Assembly: GCA_947503525.1 (NCBI GenBank)
Contig: CANNEA010000006.1
Span: forward strand, 62,001-126,000
Source: an uncultured Carboxylicivirga sp.
GTDB lineage: Bacteria; Bacteroidota; Bacteroidia; Bacteroidales; Marinilabiliaceae
Direction: 5' to 3'
Length of the DNA: 64,000 bases
Part shown: positions 26,448 through 37,380 of the stretch, piece after piece
How positions within the stretch are numbered: position 1 is the stretch's first letter
Layout of the letters: every line of letters begins with the position of its first letter
Notes under the pieces: generated by a model
What the model was told of the DNA's origin: nothing
The model's input: only the letters and a program-made list of their open reading frames with translations
The model's database searches: none
Program-made: the position numbers and the translations under genes

Positions 26448-26966
26448 TTATTTGTTGTTTATATCTTCCCAATAGGGTTTGAATTGTTCGATGATAAAAT
26501 GTGTCCAAACACTTTTTATCACCTCTGGCCAATCTTCTTTAAACTCACCCGAACCATGAACTTCAATTTTGAGTAATGTTGAGTCATTAACAGATGACAG
26601 ATGATAGGTGCTTACAAGAGTGAGTGCATGTCCGGCTAATCCAAGCGGACCTTCTAAACGAAGTAATTCTCCTCTATGCGCTCCTGTGACTACAGCATGT
26701 CTGACTCCATCTCCAGATTCATCAAAGATCTCATAAAAACCTCCTCCGGGTTTTGCTTCTATATATAATTTATAGGGATTTTCACTGAATGTATGATCCC
26801 ACCATGGACTTATATCGCCTGTTAGTTTATCGTAAACCTGATTGGGATCACCAGATAATTGCGTTTCTATCTCAAAAGCGAAACTGGTTTTAGAAGCTGT
26901 ATCTTCTTTTAAATTTGTGCAGGACAGCAGAAAGGTTGAGACTAGAATAATCAAAGTAAATTTCAT
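26448..26966 (-). CDS. SRPBCC-fold (polyketide cyclase-like) lipoprotein
   Basis: About 172 residues from ATG 26966 (an earlier in-frame ATG at 26996 only adds residues before the signal). A type II signal ends in LLSC at about residue 16. The mature part resembles START/SRPBCC ligand-binding folds: FEIETQLSGDPNQVYDKLTGDISPWWDHTF and a C-terminal helix VWTHFIIEQFKPYWEDINNK. Such proteins bind hydrophobic ligands in a cavity. No catalytic residues can be assigned. It stands alone, convergent with exbD. Confidence 0.75.
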   Translation of the reverse strand: MKFTLIILVSTFLLSCTNLKEDTASKTSFAFEIETQLSGDPNQVYDKLTGDISPWWDHTFSENPYKLYIEAKPGGGFYEIFDESGDGVRHAVVTGAHRGELLRLEGPLGLAGHALTLVSTYHLSSVNDSTLLKIEVHGSGEFKEDWPEVIKSVWTHFIIEQFKPYWEDINNK

Positions 26967-27023
26967 AGTGCTATGAGTCGTTTTTAGATACAACACAGAA
27001 GTATGGTGATCTGTTTAAGAGAA

Positions 27024-27052
27024 CGGTTCTCCTGAATTAATCAGAAGAACCG
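27024..27052 (-). terminator. Hairpin downstream of gdh paralogue 2
   Basis: Stem CGGTTCT / AGAACCG extended by CTGA / TCAG after one mismatch, loop ATTAA. It lies 34 bases past the minus-strand glutamate dehydrogenase stop. On the minus strand the T run is poor (TTCTCTT), so it may be a weak terminator or a 3' stabiliser. Confidence 0.55.
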
Positions 27053-27086
27053 CTTTCATTTTTATTATTCGCCTATTCAAATACGT

Positions 27087-28475
<1,389 letters not shown>

Positions 28476-28678
28476 TTATTTAAAAAGCATTCATCATTCG
28501 TAACAAAAATTCAATCCCTTTTTTGATTATCATCATTCACTAGCATAGACTGCTCTGCCCAAAACCAAAGTAAAAAGTTAAGCAAATTTTATCAGTTTTC
28601 CTTTTAATTAAGAATAAAAAGTAAAGGCAGTTTTATTGCATGAAATTTCTTATCTTTTTAATTCTAAATGGAAACCTT

Positions 28679-31600
28679 ATGCAAAATGATTGGAGCCATA
28701 TGGACCGTGGTGCATCATTTCCTGATGACGGCAATAAATCAAGTAGGGCCTTAGGATTATTGAATAAGTTGTTAGAGATTTTACGTCAGGAAAACCCAAT
28801 TGATGAGACCTTGGAGGAGTTCATAGATCTTCTGCCAGAGGGGCTTAGTTATCCTGATTCAATTGTGGTACGAATTCGTTATAAGAAGCTGGAGTTTACC
28901 TCAACAGGATTTGCAGAAACTAAATGGGCATTGACTGAACGATTTACAACCATTGATGGTGAGAAGGGTGCCATAGATGTATTTTATGTCGATGAGAAAG
29001 AGGAAAAGGAGGAAGGGCCATTTTTACGAGATGAACGTGTAATGATTCATGAGGTTGCACGAATGCTGACCTCATATATAAACAATATTGTTGCTGAACG
29101 TAGTCATTCTGAATCGCTCGAACGCCTGAAAGAATTATCGACGATTAACCGAACCACCAGGATAATTAATGAAGGCAAAACCATTGATGATGTCTTGCAG
29201 CAGATTACTTTTGTGCTACCATCGGGGTGGCAATATCCTGAATTTGCGGTTGCCCGAATTAAATATGGTGACAGAGAATATAAAAGTGAATATTTTTCTG
29301 AGAGCGAATGGGTTCAAACGCAACGTTTTCAAACCACCGATGGAAGATCCGGCTCGATTGATTTATACTATACCCGTGATTTTTCTTATTTCTCCGGAGA
29401 TCCTTTTCTTAGTGAAGAACGTGATTTATTAATGAACCTGACGCGCCTGGTTACTGATTTTCTTAATTCAAATTTAGCCAAGCAAGAAAAACTTGAAAGT
29501 AAGGAGCGGGTTAAGGAATTAAAAACCATTAATGAGACTTCACGCGTGATAGGCCTTCAGATGCCTTTGGCTTATACTTTAAGTCATATTGCTGAATTGA
29601 TACCAGCAGGGATGCAGCATCCTGAATATTCCGTTGCACGGATTGAATTTAATAAGCAGGAATATATTAGTTCGGGTTTTGTTGAAACACCCTGGCTTTT
29701 ACGCCATCGATTTGAAACGATTAATGGGAAAAAAGGGGCTATCGAAATTTACTATTTAAAAGAATTGGCTAAAACTCAGGAGGAATTATTTCTGAATGAA
29801 GAGAACGATTTGATTGGCAATCTGGGTAATCTGGTAGTCGGCTATTTGAACAGTATGGAAGCCCGACATTTGATGGATAAAATTCGTCGACCATTAACTG
29901 AAATCCATCAGCATAAAAAAAGTATTAGCAAGAGTAGCTCAGAAAAAAACAGTAAGCACCTTTTGCAGAACTTTATGCACAAGAATAATGCGGCAAGGGA
30001 TATTTATCACGACTTGATGCCATTTAGAGTAAAAGAGATTTTGCTTGTCGCCAATCTGTATGATGCTTATGCCATAGAGAACGAAGGGCGGTTTACGGAA
30101 CAAGTGATGGGCGGATTTTACCAGTTACATTTATCATCCTTACCGCGAGTAACAGGTGTAACAACCTACAAAGAGGCGCTTGATAAATTAAATGAGAAGC
30201 ATTTCGACCTGATCATTGTGATGGTTGGCGTTGAAAAGAAATCACCACTGAATTTAAGTAAAATGGTGAAGAAGGAGTTTCCTTATATTCCCATTTTTAT
30301 GCTTTTGAATAACGATACCGATATTCCATACTTTCAGGCAAGGCAACGTGAACTAGGTGTGCTGGATGAAATATTTGTTTGGAATGGTGATCCCAAAGTA
30401 TTTTCATCCATGGTGTTTCATCTGGAAGATAAGGTGAATGTGGAGAATGATACTGAAATTGGTTTAGCACGCGTCATTTTATTGGTTGAAGATTCGGTAA
30501 GGTATTATTCAAAATACTTGCCGCTATTATATGCCAGTGTACTGGAGCAAACCCGCAGATTAATTGATGATGTGCAAGGCGACGAACTCTATGCTGTATT
30601 GCGCATGCGAGCCAGACCCAAAGTGTTACTGGCCAGAAATTATGAAGAAGCTCTTGAGATTTTTGAGAAGTATAAGGATTATCTTTTGTGTTTAATCTCC
30701 GATGTTGAGTTTTCGCATAATGGGCAGATGGATGCCAATGCGGGTTTTGAGTTGGTGAATTATGCCAAAAATCAAATAAAGGATTTGCCGGTCATTCTGC
30801 AAAGCTCGAAAATTGAATATTCTCAGGATGCCTATGAGTTAAAAACAGTATTCATTAATAAATATAGTGAGAGCCTAATTCAGGATATAAAAACTTTTAT
30901 AAGCCATTATTTAGGCTTTGGTAATTTCGCCTATAAAGATGCCAATGGTCGAAATATTGCCATTGCACGAAACTTGAAAGAATTTGAACAGAACCTTCGC
31001 AAGGTACCTATTGAGTCTGTTGTTTATCATGCCAAGAAAAATCATTTTTCGTTGTGGCTGATGGCCAGAGGTGAGATTAAGATTGCTAAATTAATTGGAC
31101 CTTATCGGATTAGTGATTTCAAAAATGCCGAAGAGATAAGAAGCTATTTACTCAAAATCATCAAATCGCATCGCGAAGAGAAGAATCAAGGCAAAGTAAT
31201 TGATTTTGATGAAGTGGATGTCCTTGATGATAGTAACATCGTTAGTCTTTCGGGTGGCTCACTAGGAGGAAAGGGAAGAGGATTGTCTTTTATAAATACG
31301 CTTTTGTATAATTTTGATTTTGACTCTTTTGTACCTGGTATAAATATTCGTACTCCCCGCACTACGGTCATTGGAACCGATGAATTCGAATTATTCATGG
31401 AGCGTAACAATTTTCGTGAGCTAATATTTCGAGACATCAGCTACCATCAGATCAAGAAAATGTTTTTGAGTGGTGAATTATCGCAGACCTTAGTCCATCG
31501 ATTAAAACGTCTGCTGGCGATTTTTTCTTCACCTATCGCCGTTCGTTCTTCCGGATTATTAGAAGATAGTCAAAAGCAACCCTTTGCCGGCGTATTTGAG

Positions 31601-32923
31601 ACTTATCTTCTACCAAACAATCACAGTGATCCCGAACAGCGCTTACGTCAGCTCTGTGATGCCGTTAAGTTGGTTTTTGCTTCGGTGTTCAGTGAAACAG
31701 CAAGGGCATTTACCGAGGCGGTTGATTTTAAGGTTGAGGAAGAGAAAATGGCGGTTGTGATTCAGGAGGCGGTAGGACAGCGGCATGCAGATGTTTTTTA
31801 TCCGCATATGAGTGGAGTTGCTCAATCGTACAATTACTATTCATTCGGACATATGAATCCGGAAGATGGGTTTGCAGTATTGGCTCTTGGATTTGGGAAA
31901 TATGTGGTGGACGGAGAAAAGGCTCTGCGTTTTTGTCCCGTATATCCTAACCTTGAAAACAATGCTCCTAAGGATCAATTAAGGAATTCTCAAACGGAGT
32001 TTTTTGCTATCGACTTAAATAAGCTGGATCTTAATTTATTGGAAGGTGATACGGCCGGGTTGATACGACTGGACTGCATGGATGCTGAAATGCATGGAAC
32101 ACTTCGTCATTTGGCTTCGGTTTACGATCCCGACAACCATACAATACAGCCTGGTCTGGATCAGGCCGGACCAAGAATATTAAATTTTGCGAACATCCTT
32201 AAATACAATTACATCCCGCTTGCTAAAACTCTAGAGGTGGTTTTAGATGTGGTTAAAGAAGCTATGGGCTCTCCTGTTGAAATTGAGTATGCCGTTGATT
32301 TGAATAAAGATAAGAGTGGTAAAGCTACTTTTTATCTTCTTCAGATTAAGCCTTTATTGGGCGGTGCACAAAACTATTCGATTAACATGGAAAGGATTGA
32401 TGAAAGTAAAATTATAATGAAATCCAACCAAAGTATGGGTAATGGCAAGAACAAAACCATATGTGATATCATTTATATTAATGTGGATCGATTTGATAAA
32501 TCAAAAACTCGTGAAATGGCTGTAGAGATTGAACAGCTTAATACGAAAATGAGAAGCCAGAATAGGAAGTATATTCTTGTGGGTCCCGGAAGATGGGGAA
32601 CACGTGATCCCTGGATTGGAATTCCTGTTTCATGGACTCAAATATCGAATGCGCAGATGATAGTTGAGACAGATCTGGAAGGATTTCCTTTGGAGGCCTC
32701 TGGGGGCTCTCACTTTTTTCATAATGTCACGTCGATGCAGGTAGGTTATTGCTCGGTGCAACAGAATAATCAAGATGCTTTTGTTTTGTGGGAAGAGTTT
32801 GATAAACAGGATTTAATTGAAGAAACACAATTTTTTAAACACGTCAGGTTTAAGAATAATTTGATTATTCGAATGGATGGAAGAAAGCGAAAGGCTATAT
32901 TAACCAATGAAAACTGTGGTTAA
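28679..32923 (+). CDS. GAF-like x3 / double receiver / PEP-synthase-type ATP-grasp protein
   Basis: About 1414 residues from ATG 28679 (an in-frame ATG at 28640 would add 13). Numbering from 28640: three related repeats at about 40-155, 160-280 and 285-405, each carrying a version of LPxGxxYPExxVARIxY, then xFxTxxGxxGxIxxxY; they look like GAF-type sensor domains. A degenerate receiver follows (465-595, phospho-Asp lost at IIVMVG), then a second receiver with intact set (EDS 617-619, Asp in ISDVEF, QSS, Lys in FINKYS). Then a PEP synthase/PPDK N-terminal ATP-grasp domain (870-1260): GGKGRGLSF, IAVRSSGLLEDS, PFAGVFETYL. The swivelling phosphohistidine domain and PEP barrel are absent; instead a C-terminal domain with GPGRWGTRDPW. 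Function unknown. First gene of a three-gene operon. Confidence 0.85.
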   Translation: MQNDWSHMDRGASFPDDGNKSSRALGLLNKLLEILRQENPIDETLEEFIDLLPEGLSYPDSIVVRIRYKKLEFTSTGFAETKWALTERFTTIDGEKGAIDVFYVDEKEEKEEGPFLRDERVMIHEVARMLTSYINNIVAERSHSESLERLKELSTINRTTRIINEGKTIDDVLQQITFVLPSGWQYPEFAVARIKYGDREYKSEYFSESEWVQTQRFQTTDGRSGSIDLYYTRDFSYFSGDPFLSEERDLLMNLTRLVTDFLNSNLAKQEKLESKERVKELKTINETSRVIGLQMPLAYTLSHIAELIPAGMQHPEYSVARIEFNKQEYISSGFVETPWLLRHRFETINGKKGAIEIYYLKELAKTQEELFLNEENDLIGNLGNLVVGYLNSMEARHLMDKIRRPLTEIHQHKKSISKSSSEKNSKHLLQNFMHKNNAARDIYHDLMPFRVKEILLVANLYDAYAIENEGRFTEQVMGGFYQLHLSSLPRVTGVTTYKEALDKLNEKHFDLIIVMVGVEKKSPLNLSKMVKKEFPYIPIFMLLNNDTDIPYFQARQRELGVLDEIFVWNGDPKVFSSMVFHLEDKVNVENDTEIGLARVILLVEDSVRYYSKYLPLLYASVLEQTRRLIDDVQGDELYAVLRMRARPKVLLARNYEEALEIFEKYKDYLLCLISDVEFSHNGQMDANAGFELVNYAKNQIKDLPVILQSSKIEYSQDAYELKTVFINKYSESLIQDIKTFISHYLGFGNFAYKDANGRNIAIARNLKEFEQNLRKVPIESVVYHAKKNHFSLWLMARGEIKIAKLIGPYRISDFKNAEEIRSYLLKIIKSHREEKNQGKVIDFDEVDVLDDSNIVSLSGGSLGGKGRGLSFINTLLYNFDFDSFVPGINIRTPRTTVIGTDEFELFMERNNFRELIFRDISYHQIKKMFLSGELSQTLVHRLKRLLAIFSSPIAVRSSGLLEDSQKQPFAGVFETYLLPNNHSDPEQRLRQLCDAVKLVFASVFSETARAFTEAVDFKVEEEKMAVVIQEAVGQRHADVFYPHMSGVAQSYNYYSFGHMNPEDGFAVLALGFGKYVVDGEKALRFCPVYPNLENNAPKDQLRNSQTEFFAIDLNKLDLNLLEGDTAGLIRLDCMDAEMHGTLRHLASVYDPDNHTIQPGLDQAGPRILNFANILKYNYIPLAKTLEVVLDVVKEAMGSPVEIEYAVDLNKDKSGKATFYLLQIKPLLGGAQNYSINMERIDESKIIMKSNQSMGNGKNKTICDIIYINVDRFDKSKTREMAVEIEQLNTKMRSQNRKYILVGPGRWGTRDPWIGIPVSWTQISNAQMIVETDLEGFPLEASGGSHFFHNVTSMQVGYCSVQQNNQDAFVLWEEFDKQDLIEETQFFKHVRFKNNLIIRMDGRKRKAILTNENCG

Positions 32924-32965
32924 TAGCCTCTCGAATTAAAGAAATAGCAATAAAGCTAGCTAAGA

Positions 32966-35938
32966 ATGAAGACAAACATAGATATAAGGCAATCAAACTT
33001 TTTTGCTGAAACGCAATTCAACCGTTTGATGCAAAGACGTATTCATAAGGTTTTGCTTATCTGTAGTGGTTACGATGCGTTTATGCTTGAAGAAGACGGT
33101 CGAATTGATGAGCAAATTTTTAATGAGTACGTTTCATTAAACTTACGTTACCCTCCTCAATTTATTCAGGTTAAATCTGCAGAGGAGGCCTTTCAGAAGT
33201 TGAATGAAGAGAAGATTGATTTGGTTATTACCATGCTGAGTGTAGGCGGTATGGATCCGTTTTTGATGGCCAAAAAAGTAAAACAACGATACGAAAGCAT
33301 ACCAATTGTCGTACTAACACCATTTTCGAGAGAGGTTTCTGTTCGAATGAGTAAAGAAGATACAGCTGCCATTGATTATATATTCTGTTGGTTGGGTAAT
33401 GCTGATATTATGCTGGCTATAATCAAGCTGATTGAGGACGAAATGAATGTTGAGCATGATGTTGAGCAGGTTGGGGTGCAAAGCATATTGTTGATTGAAG
33501 ATTCAGTTCGTTTCTATTCGAGTTACCTGCCATTAATCTATCGCATAATTCTAACTCAGGCCAAAAAGTTTATGGATGAAGGTCTGAATGAGCATCAAAA
33601 AATGATGCGCATGCGAGGTCGTCCAAAAATCTTATTGGCAAGAACATATGAAGAGGCTGTGTCGCTTTATGAAACTTACGAAGATAATCTGTTGGGTATT
33701 ATTTCCGATGTATCTTATGAAAAAGAAGGAGTTAAAGATACTGAAGCGGGGATAAAGTTGGCCAAACTCGTAAAGAGGAAAAATCCATATATGCCATTCT
33801 TACTGCAATCTTCAAACCGTAGTTTGGAGCCGGTAGCTAAGGAACTCAGGGTTGGTTTTGTTTACAAGCATTCATCGTCCCTACTGCGCCGCCTGAAAGA
33901 GTTTATTAATACTTTTATGGCTTTTGGTGATTTTATTTTTATCCATCCAAGCACGGGGCATGAGGTAGGGCGTGTAAGTAATCTTAAAGAATTACAAGAG
34001 AAGATATTCCAAATACCTGATGAATCTTTATTCTATCATTTTAAGCGTGATCATGTTTCAAAATGGCTTAACGCAAGAGCTTTGTTTGCGGTGGCCGAGG
34101 TGGTAAAATATTTGAAAGTTGAGGACTTTGGCGATCTGGAAGAAACGAAGCGGTTTTTATTCGATACCATTGCCAGTTTTAGATATAGCAAAGGACGTGG
34201 TATCATCGCCAAGTTTTATCGTGAAAAATTTGACGAATATCTGACCTTTACACGTATTGGGGATGGAACAATTGGAGGTAAGGCCAGAGGATTGGCCTTT
34301 CTGAATATGTTGATTAAAAAGCATGAAAATCTTAATAACTATAAAGATATTGTAGTAACCATTCCTCGGACAGTTGTGCTTAGTACAGACGTGTTTGATG
34401 AATTTATGGAGGTCAATAAGTTGTACCCAATTGCATTATCCGAGGCTAGCGATGAGGAAATAATGCAAGCTTTTGTTTCGGGGCATCTGCCGGAACGTAT
34501 TCATGGCGATCTTTTTAAATTTATGACCATTGTAAGAGGCCCAATTGCCATTAGATCTTCCAGTGTTCTTGAGGACAGCCATTATCAGCCTTTTGCAGGG
34601 ATTTATTCAACTTATATGATTCCGAAGGGTGAAGATGAGAATGTGGTCTTATCGCAATTGTGTGATGCCATTAAATGTGTATATGCCTCTGCCTTTTACG
34701 AGTCGAGCAAACGCTACATGGAAGCTACAATGAATGTGATTGATGAGGAGCGAATGGGCATCGTACTTCAGGAAGTAGTTGGGCAGCAGCATGGCGATGT
34801 GTTTTATCCTACGTTTTCCGGCGTTGGACGATCAGTTAATTTTTACCCTATCGAACCTGAGAAGGCCGAAGATGGTACCGTAAATGTGGCCATGGGACTG
34901 GGTAAGCATATTGTTGAAGGAGGAGTATCGCTTAGGTTTTCTCCTAAATATCCACAAAAGATACTTCAGCTCTCCAGTACCGATATGGCTGTGAGAGAAA
35001 CACAAAAGGATTTTTTCGCATTAGATTTAAATGCGGATAGTTTCAAGCCATCGGTAAATGATTCAGTCAACATTAAAAAGTTAAACCTGAAGACTGCAGA
35101 GGAACATGGGACTTTACGCTGGTTGGGTTCGGTTTACGATTACAATAATCACATGATTCGCGATGGTCTTATGGCTAAAGGATTACGTATTGTCACATTT
35201 GCCAATGTGCTCAAATACGATGCTTTTCCTTTGGCAGGTATTATGGAAAAAATACTTGAGCTTGGCGAAAAGGAAATGAATCAGCCCGTAGAGGTTGAAT
35301 TTGCGGTTGATCTTCAGCCGAAACAAGGTGGACTACCAGTATTTTATCTTTTGCAGATCAGACCTATTGTTGATAGTAAAGAAACCATCTCGGAAAAATT
35401 AGAAGAGCTTAAGCCGGAAGATACCCTGATTCATTCTAAATCAGCTTTAGGAAATGGTATAATTAATGACGTGAAAGATGTTATTTACATCAAACAAGAA
35501 ACTTTTAAACCAGCTAATAATCCCAAATTATTACCCATTATTGAAAAACTCAATGCGCCATTTCATCAGAATGGAAAGTCTTATATTTTGATTGGTCCTG
35601 GGCGCTGGGGATCTCAAGATCCATGGTTGGGTGTACCTGTTAAATGGACTCAGATTTCAGCTGCGCGCGTGATTGTTGAAATGGGGTTGGAGAATTATCG
35701 TGTTGATCCAAGCCAAGGAACACATTTCTTCCAGAATCTGACCAGTTTACGAGTGGCTTATTTTACAATCACCCCGTCAATTGGAGATGGCTATATCAAT
35801 ACTGAATATTTGGATGCCTTACCGGCGGTTTATGAGGACGAATATATTCGGCATGTAAAATTGCCATCTGAAGGTGTGATAAAAATAGATGGACAAAAAG
35901 GAATTGGTGTGGTTATGCCACCAGATCCTGGAGTATAG
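32966..35938 (+). CDS. Double receiver / PEP-synthase-type ATP-grasp protein (paralogue)
   Basis: 990 residues, paralogous to the C-terminal two thirds of the upstream protein but without its sensor repeats. Degenerate receiver (27-155, LVITMLSVGG in place of the Asp site), second receiver (173-310; IEDS, Asp248 in ISDVS, QSS, Lys301), linker, ATP-grasp domain (about 435-830; GGKARGLAF, IAIRSSSVLEDS, PFAGIYSTYM, and LLQIRPI, which keeps the Arg that the upstream protein has as Lys), then the C-terminal GPGRWGSQDPW domain with THFFQNLTS. No phosphohistidine or PEP-binding domain. 42 bases after the first gene, 62 before the gdh paralogue, so the three are likely one operon. Confidence 0.85.
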   Translation: MKTNIDIRQSNFFAETQFNRLMQRRIHKVLLICSGYDAFMLEEDGRIDEQIFNEYVSLNLRYPPQFIQVKSAEEAFQKLNEEKIDLVITMLSVGGMDPFLMAKKVKQRYESIPIVVLTPFSREVSVRMSKEDTAAIDYIFCWLGNADIMLAIIKLIEDEMNVEHDVEQVGVQSILLIEDSVRFYSSYLPLIYRIILTQAKKFMDEGLNEHQKMMRMRGRPKILLARTYEEAVSLYETYEDNLLGIISDVSYEKEGVKDTEAGIKLAKLVKRKNPYMPFLLQSSNRSLEPVAKELRVGFVYKHSSSLLRRLKEFINTFMAFGDFIFIHPSTGHEVGRVSNLKELQEKIFQIPDESLFYHFKRDHVSKWLNARALFAVAEVVKYLKVEDFGDLEETKRFLFDTIASFRYSKGRGIIAKFYREKFDEYLTFTRIGDGTIGGKARGLAFLNMLIKKHENLNNYKDIVVTIPRTVVLSTDVFDEFMEVNKLYPIALSEASDEEIMQAFVSGHLPERIHGDLFKFMTIVRGPIAIRSSSVLEDSHYQPFAGIYSTYMIPKGEDENVVLSQLCDAIKCVYASAFYESSKRYMEATMNVIDEERMGIVLQEVVGQQHGDVFYPTFSGVGRSVNFYPIEPEKAEDGTVNVAMGLGKHIVEGGVSLRFSPKYPQKILQLSSTDMAVRETQKDFFALDLNADSFKPSVNDSVNIKKLNLKTAEEHGTLRWLGSVYDYNNHMIRDGLMAKGLRIVTFANVLKYDAFPLAGIMEKILELGEKEMNQPVEVEFAVDLQPKQGGLPVFYLLQIRPIVDSKETISEKLEELKPEDTLIHSKSALGNGIINDVKDVIYIKQETFKPANNPKLLPIIEKLNAPFHQNGKSYILIGPGRWGSQDPWLGVPVKWTQISAARVIVEMGLENYRVDPSQGTHFFQNLTSLRVAYFTITPSIGDGYINTEYLDALPAVYEDEYIRHVKLPSEGVIKIDGQKGIGVVMPPDPGV

Positions 35939-36000
35939 CTTATGGCAATAGGTGTCATTTATATCATTGCTAATTGAAATTATTAAATAATAATTGGAAC

Positions 36001-37338
36001 ATGAACCTTGAACGATTTTTACTTGAACTAGAGCAAAATAATCCTGAGGAGCCAGAATTTATTCAAGGTGTCAGGGAATTTCTTATATCGGTTAGTGATC
36101 GTATTAAGGATGATTTCCGACTTAGTAATGCTGGTATTCTTGAACGATTAACCGAGCCGGATCGCGTATTTGTGTTTAAAATTCCTTGGTTGAACGATCA
36201 AGGAAAAGTGATGGTTAACCGAGGTTATAGGGTGCAATATAATAATGCCCTTGGGCCATATAAAGGTGGTCTACGGTTTCATCCGGCATTGACTTTAGGA
36301 ACGGTTAAGATGCTGGCATTCGAACAGGTGTTTAAAAATAGCCTGACATCTTTAGCCTTAGGTGGGGCTATGGGAGGCGCCAATTTTAATCCAACTGGTA
36401 AGTCGGAAGCTGAAATTATGCGTTTCTGTCAGAGTTTTGTTCTGCAATTATGGGATTTGTTGGGTGCCGATATGGATATTCCTGGAGGCGACGTTGGTGT
36501 TGGTAGTCGTGAAGTAGGTTATTTATTTGGGATGTATAAAAAGCTAACTCGCCAACATAATGCCGCGTTTACGGGTAAAGCACCGGATTGGGGAGGTACT
36601 GCATTACGCGCTGAATCGACAGGTTATGGTGTAATGTATTTTCTAAAAGCCTTGATGGATGATAACAACGATACGCTTGAAGGTAAAACCATTTGTGTAT
36701 CAGGTTTTGGAAATGTGGCTTATGGTGTTGTTCGGAAGGCTGTTGAGTTAGGTGCAAAAGTGGTTACCCTTTCTGGTCCGGATGGTTTTATTCATGATCC
36801 GGAAGGCATTTCTGATGATAAACTGGATTATTTAATTGAATTGCGTGCTACTTCACAGGATTTGGTTCGGCCATACTCAATAGAGTTTCCGGGTGTGGCG
36901 TATTACGAAGGCCAAAAACCCTGGGGTATAGCTTGCGATATTGCCATTCCGTGTGCCATACAAAATGAGATAGGAATGAAGGAAGCCAAACTATTGATTG
37001 AGAATAAATGCAAATACCTGGTGGAGGCGGCAGATAAACCATGCATTGCTGATGCTTCAGAATTTCTTGTTGCAAATGGTGTGAAACTGGCACCAAGTAA
37101 GGCGGCCAACGCAGGAGGTGTTGCGGTTTCTACTTTAGAATTGGCTCAAAATACAATGAAGATCAATTGGACCAATGATGAAGTTAATACTCGCTTGAAG
37201 GATATTATGGAGCGTATATATCAATTGTGTAAGATTCATGGCGCTAAACCGGATGGAAGCATTAATTTAAGCGATGGAGCAAATATTGCCTCATTCCATA
37301 GAGTGGCAGAAGCTATGATAGATCAGGGAGCTGTATAA
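36001..37338 (+). CDS. Glutamate dehydrogenase paralogue 3 with catalytic Lys replaced by Met
   Basis: 445 residues from ATG 36001 (an in-frame TTG at 35974 is less likely). The fold is complete and closest to paralogue 1 (GFGNVAYG, TLSGPDGFIHDPEGIS). Key sites differ: the family GGGKGGSD is GGAMGGAN, so the catalytic Lys is Met (codon 36370-36372), and the next Asp is Asn. RPEATG is RAESTG, PAGD is PGGD, and the ANM element is ADKP. The binding Lys in GPYKGG, FKNSLTS and the acid/base Asp remain. It is probably inactive or changed in reaction, perhaps a ligand sensor or regulatory subunit of another GDH. Third gene of the ATP-grasp/receiver operon. Confidence 0.85.
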   Translation: MNLERFLLELEQNNPEEPEFIQGVREFLISVSDRIKDDFRLSNAGILERLTEPDRVFVFKIPWLNDQGKVMVNRGYRVQYNNALGPYKGGLRFHPALTLGTVKMLAFEQVFKNSLTSLALGGAMGGANFNPTGKSEAEIMRFCQSFVLQLWDLLGADMDIPGGDVGVGSREVGYLFGMYKKLTRQHNAAFTGKAPDWGGTALRAESTGYGVMYFLKALMDDNNDTLEGKTICVSGFGNVAYGVVRKAVELGAKVVTLSGPDGFIHDPEGISDDKLDYLIELRATSQDLVRPYSIEFPGVAYYEGQKPWGIACDIAIPCAIQNEIGMKEAKLLIENKCKYLVEAADKPCIADASEFLVANGVKLAPSKAANAGGVAVSTLELAQNTMKINWTNDEVNTRLKDIMERIYQLCKIHGAKPDGSINLSDGANIASFHRVAEAMIDQGAV

Positions 37339-37380
37339 TATTCCTGGCCTTACCAAGAACTATATGCTTTAAGTACTGAA

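Noticed and set aside
28490-28540. ATTCATCAT-like repeats upstream of the ATP-grasp operon resembling those at 45310
   Set aside because: Spacing is 39 bases, not helical, and match is partial; likely chance in AT-rich DNA.
28679-35938. Calling the two large proteins PEP synthase or pyruvate phosphate dikinase
   Set aside because: Only the N-terminal ATP-grasp domain is present; no phosphohistidine motif of the GGxTSHAA type and no PEP-binding barrel were found.
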